Positions 1 to 8,299 of a stretch of 64,000 nucleotides of DNA are shown in pieces. Position 1 is the first letter of the stretch. Every line of letters begins with the position of its first letter. This DNA comes from Treponema sp. (GTDB lineage Bacteria > Spirochaetota > Spirochaetia > Treponematales > Breznakiellaceae). The DNA lies in assembly GCA_031265845.1 (NCBI GenBank), contig JAISCC010000105.1:1-64000 (forward strand), written 5' to 3'. The notes beneath the pieces were generated by a model. It ran no database searches. It was not told the origin of the DNA and saw only the letters and a program-made list of their open reading frames with translations. A program made the position numbers and the translations under genes.

Positions 1-44
1 CCGGCAAATTCTTCCGCCATATCGCAACTTTTCCCCTGCGCCAT
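1..44 (-). CDS. 5' end of a gene running off the left edge
   Basis: Only the first 14 codons are inside the window. On the minus strand an ATG is preceded by a strong GGGAGGGG Shine-Dalgarno sequence a few bases upstream, and the frame (MAQGKSCDMAEEFA) stays open to the window edge. The fragment is too short to identify. It is divergent from the sugar transferase gene at 362. A promoter-like site lies just upstream at 81-113. Confidence 0.55.
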   Translation of the reverse strand, partial: MAQGKSCDMAEEFA

Positions 45-80
45 ATTCCCCTCCCAGAGTTTTCGGCTTGTATGGGGAGC

Positions 81-113
81 ATTATAGCACAAGCTGTAAA
101 ATTTGTGGGTCAA
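81..113 (-). promoter_or_regulatory. Promoter for the leftward partial gene
   Basis: The minus strand reads TGCTATAAT, an extended -10 box with a perfect TATAAT core. The TTGACC 21 bases upstream is too far for an ideal -35, so the extended -10 probably carries most of the activity. It sits about 37 bp upstream of the partial gene's start codon. Confidence 0.5.
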
Positions 114-326
114 GTTTAGCCTTCAGAGCGGGGAGGTTCATTTTTATGAAAATCATATCAGCTTTTCCCGAAATTAGCCTCGAACCGCAGATTCGCGTTT
201 TTCAACCGTGGTGATGAGAACGTGGCGATTCGCATCAATTTGACTCAAGAAATGTCTTGACTTCCCTTGCGGCATTTCTCAACGAATGGCGGCGGTTTCC
301 GCAGTAGGGCTTTTTTTCATTCGTTG

Positions 327-355
327 TTGATATCCCGCGCATTTTGTAGTATATT
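327..355 (+). promoter_or_regulatory. Promoter placed for a leaderless transcript
   Basis: TTGATA, a 17-bp spacer and TATATT end six bases before the ATG at 362. The expected transcription start therefore coincides with the A of the start codon, and no Shine-Dalgarno sequence precedes it. The rest of 114-326 holds no ORF that I can support; a GCGG/CCGC hairpin followed by seven T residues near 292-318 may be a weak terminator. Confidence 0.55.
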
Positions 356-361
356 AACGCT

Positions 362-1804
362 ATGACGTTGACCCAATATGAGGCGTGGTATTCATCTCAT
401 TTTCATAGAACCAGTTCGGCGTTGACAGCCATTATGTTTATCATTTCAGACCTTTTCGGCGTTATGCTTTCCTTTGGCGGCGGGTTTTTTCTGGTCAATC
501 TCTATGACATGAGTCTCATCTCTTTTAGATCGTTTGTGATGTACGCGCCTTATTTGCCGGTTTTTGTCTTTCTGTTCTGGATGAACGGGTTGTATCCGGG
601 GATTGCGCTCGCGCCGGCTGAGGAATTGCGTTCTTTTGTGGTGGGGTCTGTTATTGCGCATGGGGGCATCATCATTTCCCGTTTCATTGAAGACGGGGAA
701 TTCGACGCGATTTCGGTTGCGTTTATCATAAGTTTTGCATGTTCGTGTTTTGCGCTTTTGCTGTGCCGTTCTTGTATGCGCGGCATAATGAGCAAGGCGA
801 AATTGGGAGGGCTTCCCGCAGTGATATACGGGAACGGACGCACGGCTCATCTTGTCATTGACCGGCTTCTTAAAAGAAGGTACGCGGGGTATGCGCCGGC
901 TCTTATTCTGGATGACGACAAAACGGGAAGCGACATGTACACGGGCGTTCCGGTTATCCATGACATTGGCATTGGTCATATCATTGTGAAAAAATTTAAA
1001 ATCAAGATGGCTATTGTCGCCATGCCTTTGACAAACGCGGAGAAAATCGCCCATTTGCTCAATAAATCGGCTTCAGGATTTCGATATACGGTCATTGTGC
1101 CGGACTTTTTCAGTATCGCCAATATTTGGATGAAAGTGCGCGATTTTGACGGCATTCTTGGATTTGTCACCAGTCATAAACTGAAAATGTTTTGGAATTT
1201 AGGCGTAAAGAGGACGATAGACCTGGCGCTGACGCTCATAGGGGGAGCGATTATACTGCCGTTTCTGCTTGTCATCGCATTTCTGATAAAGATTGCTTCC
1301 CCGGGACCCGTTCTCTATGGACACACGCGGGTCGGTCAGAACGGCAAGCCTTTCACCGCGTGGAAATTCCGTTCCATGAAGGTGGACGCCCAAGAGCGGT
1401 TGCAAAAACTCCTTGATTCTGATCCCGCGATTCAAGCGGAATGGGAAATGAATCACAAGTTGAAAAACGATCCGAGGGTGACTGAAATCGGGAAAATGCT
1501 GAGGAAATTCAGTTTCGATGAATTTCCTCAGTTGATCAATGTGCTGAAAGGGGAGATGAGTCTCGTGGGACCGCGCCCCATCGTTGAGGCGGAAGCGACA
1601 AAATACGGAGAGGATTTTGAGCGCATTTTTTCGGTAAAACCCGGTATGACCGGTTTGTGGCAGGTTTCAGGCCGTTCGGATACGGACTATGCCGAACGGG
1701 TGGCGTACGACACGTATTATATGCAGAGCTGGTCTATTTGGCTTGATGTGTGGATATTGTATAAAACCATTGGAGTCGTCCTCCGGGGCAAAGGGGCGTA
1801 TTAA
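362..1804 (+). CDS. Undecaprenyl-phosphate sugar phosphotransferase (WbaP/WcaJ type)
   Basis: Polyprenyl-phosphate glycosyl-1-phosphate transferase of 480 aa, the membrane enzyme that moves a sugar-1-phosphate from a nucleotide sugar to undecaprenyl phosphate and so starts a surface polysaccharide repeat unit. The N-terminal ~150 residues hold about four hydrophobic membrane segments. Residues ~150-260 form the CoA-binding-like domain of the long family members. The C-terminal bacterial sugar transferase domain (PF02397) begins near residue 280 with KRTIDLALTL and shows the family landmarks KFRSM, LRKFSFDEFPQL and LVGPRPIVEAE. The sugar used (galactose, glucose, GlcNAc) cannot be read from sequence. 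Its stop overlaps the next start (TAATG), so the two genes are translationally coupled. The gene lies far from the 55-64 kb polysaccharide locus; a shared pathway is only an inference. Confidence 0.93.
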   Translation: MTLTQYEAWYSSHFHRTSSALTAIMFIISDLFGVMLSFGGGFFLVNLYDMSLISFRSFVMYAPYLPVFVFLFWMNGLYPGIALAPAEELRSFVVGSVIAHGGIIISRFIEDGEFDAISVAFIISFACSCFALLLCRSCMRGIMSKAKLGGLPAVIYGNGRTAHLVIDRLLKRRYAGYAPALILDDDKTGSDMYTGVPVIHDIGIGHIIVKKFKIKMAIVAMPLTNAEKIAHLLNKSASGFRYTVIVPDFFSIANIWMKVRDFDGILGFVTSHKLKMFWNLGVKRTIDLALTLIGGAIILPFLLVIAFLIKIASPGPVLYGHTRVGQNGKPFTAWKFRSMKVDAQERLQKLLDSDPAIQAEWEMNHKLKNDPRVTEIGKMLRKFSFDEFPQLINVLKGEMSLVGPRPIVEAEATKYGEDFERIFSVKPGMTGLWQVSGRSDTDYAERVAYDTYYMQSWSIWLDVWILYKTIGVVLRGKGAY

Positions 1805-2589
1805 TGTTTTTTTTGGGAAAAAGCAAGAGGGCGGATGTTTTTTGGTGCGTCCTGTGTATGTTCGTCACGGCGCCGGTTTTGGGGCAGAATCGCTCGTTTG
1901 CTGATGTTTTTCCGGAATTAGATGAAGAAAAGACACAGATCGCGTTATCGGCGGACGGTTTTGTCACTGCCGGAAAAGGGACGGCGTTGCAGCGCATTGT
2001 TCCGGCGGGCCGCGAGTTTGCTGTTCAACAAGCCATTCTCAAGAACGCCTACATAACGGAAAGCGTCTCGCTTATTTCATCTCAAAAGACGACGGTTTTG
2101 ACGATCTACAACGCCCTTCTAAATATCCGGGACATAAAAGGCATTCTCTATCATTCGGCGACAAAAGACGCCGATGTTCCGCTTTTTGAAGACGCGACCC
2201 GCATTAAAAGCGACAAGGACACGTCCGCGATTCCTGATCCGCCGCGAGCGCTCGCAACGCCCAGTACGGAAAGGTGGTACGTACGACTGAAAGACGCCAA
2301 TTTTGGCAACTCCTATTACCGCGTTGACATCGCCGCCAACAGCAGGGCGATTATATGTACGCTCACGAATTTTAGGGATATTTCTTTTTTATTTATACCG
2401 GTCATCAAGAAAGAGAAATTTATCGCCCAGATCTACTTTGAGCCGGTCGCCGACGGACTCGTTATCTACGGCGTCGCAAGCGCGGATGTGAGCGATTTTT
2501 TCGCCTCAAAAATCCATGTGCCTTCGGCGGTGCAGAAGAGGCTTGAAGTGATTGAGCGGTGGGTGATTGGCGGACTTGGAAGAGAGTAG
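1804..2589 (+). CDS. Exported protein of unknown function
   Basis: A 261-aa protein with an N-terminal signal peptide (hydrophobic stretch around VFWCVLCMFVTAPVLGQ, probable cleavage after the Gly-Gln region) and no later membrane segment, so probably periplasmic. The mature part has regions such as NSYYRVDIA and ISFLFIPVIKKEKFIAQIYFEP that resemble exported spirochaetal proteins without an assigned role. It overlaps the sugar transferase gene by one base and is presumably co-transcribed with it. I do not recognise a catalytic motif. A role linked to the envelope is suggested only by its neighbour. Confidence 0.75.
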   Translation: MFFLGKSKRADVFWCVLCMFVTAPVLGQNRSFADVFPELDEEKTQIALSADGFVTAGKGTALQRIVPAGREFAVQQAILKNAYITESVSLISSQKTTVLTIYNALLNIRDIKGILYHSATKDADVPLFEDATRIKSDKDTSAIPDPPRALATPSTERWYVRLKDANFGNSYYRVDIAANSRAIICTLTNFRDISFLFIPVIKKEKFIAQIYFEPVADGLVIYGVASADVSDFFASKIHVPSAVQKRLEVIERWVIGGLGRE

Positions 2590-2723
2590 CCGTACCGATT
2601 GGGCGAAGTCCGGGGAGCGGCTGTTTTTGGAACCGGTTCGGCATGTAAAACACGAGCCTTCATCAAAACATCAGTTTCCAGGAAGGCGTTTGAAAAATTG
2701 AAAAGATGAGAGAAGAAGGGTAT

Positions 2724-4382
2724 ATGCTGAGAGTAACTTTTCCAGACAATACGTCGCTTTCTTGCGAATTTGGCGTGAAGATTGAAAGCGTCGCCGGACA
2801 TTTCGGCGAGCGAAAAGCCGGATCGGAACTTGTGGCGGTACGGGTGAACAATGAAATCCTCCCGCTTTCCGCGCCGCTTGAGGTGAACGCCCGCCTTGAA
2901 CCGGTAACACGCGACAGCGTGGAAGGGACGGTCATTTACCGGCGTTCTTTGGCGTTCCTGCTCGCCTTATCCGCGCGCGCCCTTTTTTCCGATGAACGGC
3001 TTTCCATAGGACATTCGCTCGGCAGGAGCTACTACTACACGTTTGCCGATGGAAAGGTTCCTTCCGCACAGGAAATTGAGGATTTAAAAAATGGCATGAA
3101 AGTTTTGGTGAAAAAAAATCTTCCCATTGATTTTCATTACCTTGCCTATGCGGAAGCGATGGAGCTTTTCGCCAGCAACAAGCAGTACGAGACGAGTCTG
3201 CTTTTGGACCAGCGGAGCGAATCAAAGGCGCCGGTAAATGAGTGCGATGGATGGACAGACCTCTACATCGGACCCCTTGCGCCGAGGACGGGACTTCTCA
3301 TCGCTTTTGATCTCATGCAATACCATGACGGTTTTCTGCTTAGATTTCCGGGAGCTGGCAAGGGCAATGAAATCGGCGAGTTTGAGGACCATCCGGTGAT
3401 ATTTTCCGTGTACCGCGAACATAAGAATTGGGGGCGCAATATAGGAGTCACCGTAGTTGGACACCTCAACAAGCTGGTTGCGGACCGCGCCGTCAAGGAC
3501 TACATAGGGGTTGCGGAGGCGTTTCAGGCGAAGAAACTCGCTGAAATAGCGGATAAGATTTATGCGAGGCGGGATTCGGTCAAAGCGGTGTTTATAGCGG
3601 GACCGTCGAGTTCCGGCAAGACCACAACAGCAAAACGTCTTTCCATTCAGTTGAAGGCGCTGGGCATTGAGCCTATCGCGGTCAGCCTTGACGATTACTA
3701 TATAAACACGGACAAAACGCCCCGCGATGAGAATGGACAGCCTGACTTCGAGTGTCTTGAGGCGCTTGATGTGCCGTACTTAAACGAACAACTGCTTTCC
3801 CTTTTCAGGGGAGAGGAGATAACGTTGCCCATATACGATTTCAGGACGGGCAGGCGCAGGGAATCAGGCGGAAAGTCCATCAGACTGGGAGAAAAGTCCA
3901 TGCTGATTGTGGAAGGCATCCACGGTTTGAACGACGCCCTCACCCCGCTTGTGGATAAAAGCGTCAAGTTCAAGCTCTATGTTTCCGCGCTCACCCAGCT
4001 TAACCTTGACGGACACAACCGCGTTTCCACGAGCGACAACCGGCTTATCAGGCGCATGGTGCGCGATTACCAGTTCAGAGGCACCAGCGCGGCGAAGACG
4101 ATCCACATGTGGAGCAATGTACAACAAGGCGAGAAGAAGCACATTTTTCCGTTCCAGAATTTTGCGGACGCCGCGTTTAATTCCGCGCTTGACTATGAGC
4201 TTGGAGCGCTCAAGGTCTACGCGGAGCCGCTTTTGCGTTCCATAAAGCCCAATCTCCGCAGCTATGCGGAGGCGGTGCGGCTCCGGGCGTTTCTGGAAAA
4301 CTTCGCCGCCATTCCGCCCCAATATGTGCCCGGTCAGAGCATCCTGCGCGAATTTATCGGGGAGAGCGAGTTTAAGTACTGA
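2724..4382 (+). CDS. TGS-domain uridine kinase-like protein
   Basis: A P-loop kinase of the uridine kinase/phosphoribulokinase superfamily with a long N-terminal extension that resembles the TGS and second additional domains of threonyl-tRNA synthetase. The kinase part starts near residue 290 with the Walker A motif GPSSSGKTT, followed by SLDDYY (substrate-side aspartates typical of Udk) and the LIVEGIHGLND strand. This fusion is common in spirochaetes, Firmicutes and Bacteroidetes and is usually annotated as a nucleoside kinase. The listed ORF starts at 2706, but the ATG at 2724 is directly preceded by AGAAGAAGGG and opens on the TGS strand MLRVTFPDN, so I prefer 2724 (552 aa). It ends about 70 bp before the tRNA-His promoter. 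The in vivo substrate is uncertain. Confidence 0.85.
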   Translation: MLRVTFPDNTSLSCEFGVKIESVAGHFGERKAGSELVAVRVNNEILPLSAPLEVNARLEPVTRDSVEGTVIYRRSLAFLLALSARALFSDERLSIGHSLGRSYYYTFADGKVPSAQEIEDLKNGMKVLVKKNLPIDFHYLAYAEAMELFASNKQYETSLLLDQRSESKAPVNECDGWTDLYIGPLAPRTGLLIAFDLMQYHDGFLLRFPGAGKGNEIGEFEDHPVIFSVYREHKNWGRNIGVTVVGHLNKLVADRAVKDYIGVAEAFQAKKLAEIADKIYARRDSVKAVFIAGPSSSGKTTTAKRLSIQLKALGIEPIAVSLDDYYINTDKTPRDENGQPDFECLEALDVPYLNEQLLSLFRGEEITLPIYDFRTGRRRESGGKSIRLGEKSMLIVEGIHGLNDALTPLVDKSVKFKLYVSALTQLNLDGHNRVSTSDNRLIRRMVRDYQFRGTSAAKTIHMWSNVQQGEKKHIFPFQNFADAAFNSALDYELGALKVYAEPLLRSIKPNLRSYAEAVRLRAFLENFAAIPPQYVPGQSILREFIGESEFKY

Positions 4383-4448
4383 TTTTATCCGTTTTACTGA
4401 ACGCTTCCCGCAGGACGCCGCGTCAGGACGCATGTTAAAAAAGACATA

Positions 4449-4477
4449 TTGACAAATGTTTAAAGATTTGCTATTCT
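4449..4477 (+). promoter_or_regulatory. tRNA-His promoter
   Basis: TTGACA, exactly 17 bp, then TATTCT, ending 11 bp before the tRNA. It is a near-consensus sigma-70 promoter. Confidence 0.8.
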
Positions 4478-4489
4478 TGCTGATATATG

Positions 4490-4561
4490 GTGGATGTAGC
4501 TCAGTGGTAGAGTCCCAGATTGTGGATCTGGTCGTCGCGGGTTCAAACCCCGTCATCCACC
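4490..4561 (+). tRNA. tRNA-His (GTG)
   Basis: Cloverleaf with acceptor stem GTGGATG/CATCCAC, D arm AGCTCAGTGGTAGAG, anticodon stem CCAGA/TCTGG around TTGTGGA (anticodon GTG) and T arm GGGTTCAAACCCC. The preceding G at 4489 can pair with C4561 (C73), the extra G-1:C73 pair that defines tRNA-His. CCA is not encoded. The 3' end overlaps the last codons of the convergent CapA-like gene by 9 bp. Confidence 0.95.
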
Positions 4562-5824
4562 TTCTTTTTCCCTTAACGCCGTCGGCGCCGTGATGGGTTG
4601 CGGCGTTGGCTGTTCAATCATCATATCCCCCAACACTTGTTTTGCCAATGCGGTGAAATACCGGACGCTTACATTTTTGCCTTGCAGGGCGCGGAGGTGT
4701 TTTGCGGCTGTTTCGCCGGAATATGCGTAAAGCGGATACACTTTGAAATTGGTGTAGCCTTTCTCGTAATGGGTGACGAGCGGCAGTACGCCCGCGCTTT
4801 CAATGGAGATCGCTCCCTCATGTTTTTTTATCCTCATCATCAACATGCCGCCAAGCAGAGTGGGGCTTTCCGCCTGAGCGGAAAGAAAATTGCCGAGCGA
4901 GTAAGCGCAGAAGGTCGTGTTGCCTTCTTTCCCGGTAAGGAATACGGCGGGTTCAAGCACATGCGGGTGGTGTCCTATGATGATGTCGGCTTTATGATCC
5001 GCAAGCAGTTGGGCGAGCCGCTCCTGTTCTTTGGTCGGCTGGAGCCGGTATTCCTCGCCCCAGTGCATGGAAACAACAAGCAGATCGCAGTTTGGCCTCA
5101 ACGCTTCAAGGTCTCTTGCAATGCGCCGGTCATTGATCAGGGGAACCAGATACGGCTTGGATTTTGGAACCGGAAGCCCGTTGGTTCCGTAGGTGTAGGA
5201 GAGAAAGCCTATCGTGATATTGTTTTTTTCGATGATCACCGGGTCGCCTGACGCTTCTTCCGATCTGTGCACGCCCAAACAGGCGATTTCCGGGTGGTTG
5301 TCCCAGAAATCCATAGTGGCGAAGACGGCTTTTTCACCTTTGTCCATGATGTGATTCGTGGCGTGGTTCACCACATTAAAACCAGCGGCGATGAGCGCGT
5401 CGCCAACGAGTTGGGGCGTGTTGAATTGAGGGTAGCCTGAATACCCAAAGTCTTTTCCGGCAAGAACGGTCTCCTGATTCACAAACGCAATGTCGGCGTT
5501 TTCCACAAGACGCGCTATCTCGGAATAAAAGTCCGATGGATCAACGGGGTCTTGTTTGGTGATGAGCGCAATCATGGGATCATGGTAAAGATTGTCGCCC
5601 ACCGCCGCAATGGTAAGATAGTCCGGTTCGGGAGGAACGGGAATTGCGTCGCCGCCGATGGCGCCGGGCGCCGTGATTTCGGGAAATTGGTCTGCTGGGA
5701 CAGGCTTTTCTTCCAGCGGCTTCTCGCCGAGCGGTTTTTGGGTGGCGCACGAGACCGCGAATATAAAGACGCATGCCCCCAACGCGCACCGGGTTAAAAA
5801 AGAAAAGCGGGCGGAGCGACGCAT
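4553..5824 (-). CDS. CapA-like (PGA_cap) lipoprotein
   Basis: Metallophosphatase-fold protein of the CapA/PgsA family (PF09587), known from capsular poly-gamma-glutamate synthesis but widespread in bacteria that make no such polymer. Visible landmarks are TIAAVGDNLYHD near the start, FVNQETVL, NVVNHATNHIMDKG, VSMHWGEEY, IIGHHPHVLEP and YSLGNFLS, in the family order. I place the start at the internal methionine MRRSARFSF (about 423 aa), which gives a lipoprotein signal peptide ending at the lipobox FAVSC; the 20-residue upstream extension in the track does not look like a leader. A Pro-rich linker follows the lipidated Cys. The gene ends inside the opposite-strand tRNA-His. The substrate is unknown. 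Confidence 0.85.
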   Translation of the reverse strand: MRRSARFSFLTRCALGACVFIFAVSCATQKPLGEKPLEEKPVPADQFPEITAPGAIGGDAIPVPPEPDYLTIAAVGDNLYHDPMIALITKQDPVDPSDFYSEIARLVENADIAFVNQETVLAGKDFGYSGYPQFNTPQLVGDALIAAGFNVVNHATNHIMDKGEKAVFATMDFWDNHPEIACLGVHRSEEASGDPVIIEKNNITIGFLSYTYGTNGLPVPKSKPYLVPLINDRRIARDLEALRPNCDLLVVSMHWGEEYRLQPTKEQERLAQLLADHKADIIIGHHPHVLEPAVFLTGKEGNTTFCAYSLGNFLSAQAESPTLLGGMLMMRIKKHEGAISIESAGVLPLVTHYEKGYTNFKVYPLYAYSGETAAKHLRALQGKNVSVRYFTALAKQVLGDMMIEQPTPQPITAPTALREKEGG

Positions 5825-5884
5825 CGTTTGTTTTTTTGACGCCGCTTTGAAATCCGCTTTGAAACAGTTTGTATAATGCGCCAT

Positions 5885-6092
5885 ATATCCTCTTTTTATA
5901 GCAGTGGGGTCTCATACCGCGCCCTAAAAGGCGACCTTTCAGGGCGGTTAGAGTTGGCGACGCCAACAAAAAATCACGGTGATCCCACCGTTACATAATT
6001 TCTTACAGTCGAACCAACGGTTCGACGAACCTCGTCCATAATGCAACGCGGATAAGATGTCTTGCCCTGAAGGGTGGGGAAGTTCCTTCAAT
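5885..6092. repeat. Intergenic cluster of small perfect palindromes
   Basis: This spacer between the CapA-like gene and aroA, both minus strand, holds nested inverted repeats: GTTGGCG-A-CGCCAAC (5953-5967, flanked by six A on the plus strand), TCGAACC-AAC-GGTTCGA (6009-6025), CGCCCT/AGGGCG (5920-5946), and TGAAGG/CCTTCA close to the aroA stop. They could form terminators or protein-binding sites. No ORF or RNA gene is evident. Confidence 0.5.
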
Positions 6093-7448
6093 TTACATAA
6101 ACTGCGCTCCAAGCAGGTTCAGAAACCCCGGGTAGGTGACATCGGCGGCTTCGGCGCCGCGTATCTCAAGATCGCCTGCGGCGCCTAATCCCATTGCCGC
6201 TAAAGCCATCACCACCCGGTGATCCCCGTGTCCGTCAACCGCGCCGCCGGACGACATCCCCGGCGGCGCCCCGCCTCGAATGATAAGACCGTCAGGCAAT
6301 TCTCTGCACTGGACGCCGAGCTTGCCGAGTTCTTGCGCCATGACGGCGATCCTGTCGGTTTCCTTGATGCGAGCGTGCGCGACATTGGTCAGGTGGGTTT
6401 CGCCTTCGGCAAAAGCCGCAAGCGCGGCCATGACAGGCAACAAGTCGGGTGTGGCGTTCAGATCGAAGGCGCCGGCGTACAGTTTTTTTGCGCTTCCATT
6501 TCTGGAAACCGTAACTTCCCAATCGCCGGACATTCCCTTTGTCCGCTTCCACGCAACCGAAACGCCCATACGGGCGATCATGTCGAAGAACGCCCTGTCT
6601 CCTTGTGTGTCATGGGGATCGAGACCTTGAAGCGTAACGGACCCGCCTCCGATGATCGCCGCCGCGGCCGGAAACGCGGCTGATGAGAAATCTGCGGGAA
6701 CGCTCCCGTTTATGGGTTTGTAAACCGCGCCGCCCGGTATGCGGAAACGGGAAAAGTCCGCGTTTTTTTCGTACGGTACGCCTTGGGCGTCGAGGTAGGA
6801 AAGCGTCATGTCAATGTAGGGCTTTTCATTGAGAAGGGGAACCTCGACGCAGGTGACGCAACCTTTTTGCGCAAGCGGCGCGGCTAGAAGCAGGGCGGAA
6901 AGGTACTGGCTTGTGGGACACTCGATCCGGCATGTGCCGCCCTTCCATGGTCCCCGCACCGTTATCGGTACGCAGCCGTTCGCCGATGATGTTACGGTCG
7001 CCCCAAGCGATGTCAGGGCGGACAGAAGATTTGCCGCGCTTCGCCGCCCGATCTGTTCGTCGCCGGTGAAGGCGCGGGGCGTAACGCCGAGCGCGGCTAT
7101 AGCGAGCGCCAGAAACAACGTGGTGCCGGAGTTTCCCACATCCAGAACCGTGTTCCGCGTTGCGGCGCACTCGTCAGCGAATGAAAAGCCGGTTGCGGAA
7201 CGGGTTGCGACGCCTTGGACGATCCAGCGTTCCGGCGCTCCGGTTTTTTCTTTTTTTTCTATTATATCCGCGCCGAGCGCCGCGCATACGGCAAGGCAGG
7301 AACGGGAGTCCAGAGAATAGAGCGGATGATCAAGACGCGAAACGCCATCCGCCAGCGAGGCGATAAGCAACTGCCGTATGGTGTGAGACTTTGACGCCGG
7401 TATGCGAACGGCGCCGGAAAATGTATGCGGGGTGATAAGGGCTTGCAC
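6093..7448 (-). CDS. aroA: 3-phosphoshikimate 1-carboxyvinyltransferase (EPSP synthase)
   Basis: Sixth enzyme of the shikimate pathway; it joins phosphoenolpyruvate to shikimate-3-phosphate in the cytoplasm. The protein shows the N-terminal substrate-binding motif RIPASKSHTIRQL, DVGNSGTTLFL (equivalent to the LGNAGT loop), TSQYLSALLLAAPLA, VPADFSSAAFPAAAA, and the C-terminal RIKETDRI and DGHGDHRVVMALA signatures. Length fits the family. The start is uncertain: the track begins at a TTG (7514) and gives an implausible hydrophobic leader, while the in-frame GTG at 7448 gives MQALITPHTFSG, the usual family beginning, but no clear Shine-Dalgarno sequence precedes either. It lies downstream of marC on the same strand. 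Confidence 0.92.
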   Translation of the reverse strand: MQALITPHTFSGAVRIPASKSHTIRQLLIASLADGVSRLDHPLYSLDSRSCLAVCAALGADIIEKKEKTGAPERWIVQGVATRSATGFSFADECAATRNTVLDVGNSGTTLFLALAIAALGVTPRAFTGDEQIGRRSAANLLSALTSLGATVTSSANGCVPITVRGPWKGGTCRIECPTSQYLSALLLAAPLAQKGCVTCVEVPLLNEKPYIDMTLSYLDAQGVPYEKNADFSRFRIPGGAVYKPINGSVPADFSSAAFPAAAAIIGGGSVTLQGLDPHDTQGDRAFFDMIARMGVSVAWKRTKGMSGDWEVTVSRNGSAKKLYAGAFDLNATPDLLPVMAALAAFAEGETHLTNVAHARIKETDRIAVMAQELGKLGVQCRELPDGLIIRGGAPPGMSSGGAVDGHGDHRVVMALAAMGLGAAGDLEIRGAEAADVTYPGFLNLLGAQFM

Positions 7449-7559
7449 AAAGAAAGCATACCATAAAAACAGGAAAAAAGGAAGAGTCCGCCCGGTCTGA
7501 TCGGGACGCCGCAAATAATGCGCTCTGCGCCGCTTGCTGTGGGGCGCGGCCGGAGCGCG

Positions 7560-8180
7560 TTATATAACGCCGAGGGACAAAAGTCCGTTGTAAATGAGTT
7601 GAACCGCAAAGCCCGCGAGGATAAGCCCCATTATTTTTTCCATAACCGCTATACCCATGACGCCGAGAACACGGAGGATTAAAGCGCTTGACTTGAGAAC
7701 CGCGAACATGCACAGAAGCCCAATGAGCAGGGCGGGGAGCAAGGTCAGCGCGGTAGGCAGCCACGGGTTGTCGCCGGATACATAGGTCATTATCACCGTG
7801 AGCAGTCCTGGTCCTGCGATCATGGGGACAGCCAGAGGGAAGAGGGCGACAAAGCTGGTATGCGTTTCTTTTTCTTCGGAAGGCGGCGGCCGGTTCGTCC
7901 CGGGTTTGCTGTAGATCATGCCAAACGCAATGAGAAAGAAGAGAATGCCTCCCGATATGTAAAACGCGCCCGGTTTAATGCCGAAAAAGTCAAGGATGAA
8001 TTTTCCGGCGACAAGGAATACGCCCAACACCAATCCCGCGAGCAGAATGGCTTCTGTTATAATGCGATTGCGCGTCTTCGCATCGTAGGAGGACGTGATC
8101 GTCAGAAAAGGCGGAATAATCCCGATGGGATCCATCACCAACAGAATGGTGAGAAGAATTTGCAAAAAACCATGTTCCAT
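7560..8180 (-). CDS. MarC-family integral membrane protein
   Basis: A 206-aa membrane protein of the MarC/UPF0056 family with about six hydrophobic segments. Landmarks are LLVMDPIGIIPPFL near the N terminus, FGIKPGAFYISGGILFFLIAFGMI in the middle, and FPLAVPMIAGPGLLTVIM. The function of the family is not established despite the historical link to the mar locus. I chose the internal methionine MEHGFLQILL because the 30 residues before it in the track are hydrophilic and atypical. It lies between pheS and aroA, same strand, with about 110 bp on each side. Confidence 0.9.
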   Translation of the reverse strand: MEHGFLQILLTILLVMDPIGIIPPFLTITSSYDAKTRNRIITEAILLAGLVLGVFLVAGKFILDFFGIKPGAFYISGGILFFLIAFGMIYSKPGTNRPPPSEEKETHTSFVALFPLAVPMIAGPGLLTVIMTYVSGDNPWLPTALTLLPALLIGLLCMFAVLKSSALILRVLGVMGIAVMEKIMGLILAGFAVQLIYNGLLSLGVI

Positions 8181-8299
8181 GTATGCCTGCCTGTGTTCGC
8201 CTTGCGGCTTTTTTATAAAACAACGCCCCTCCCCGCGTTGAAGGACGGAGAAGGGCGTTTTACCGCTCACGCTTGTTGTGTTGTCGCGCGGTTGCCGTC

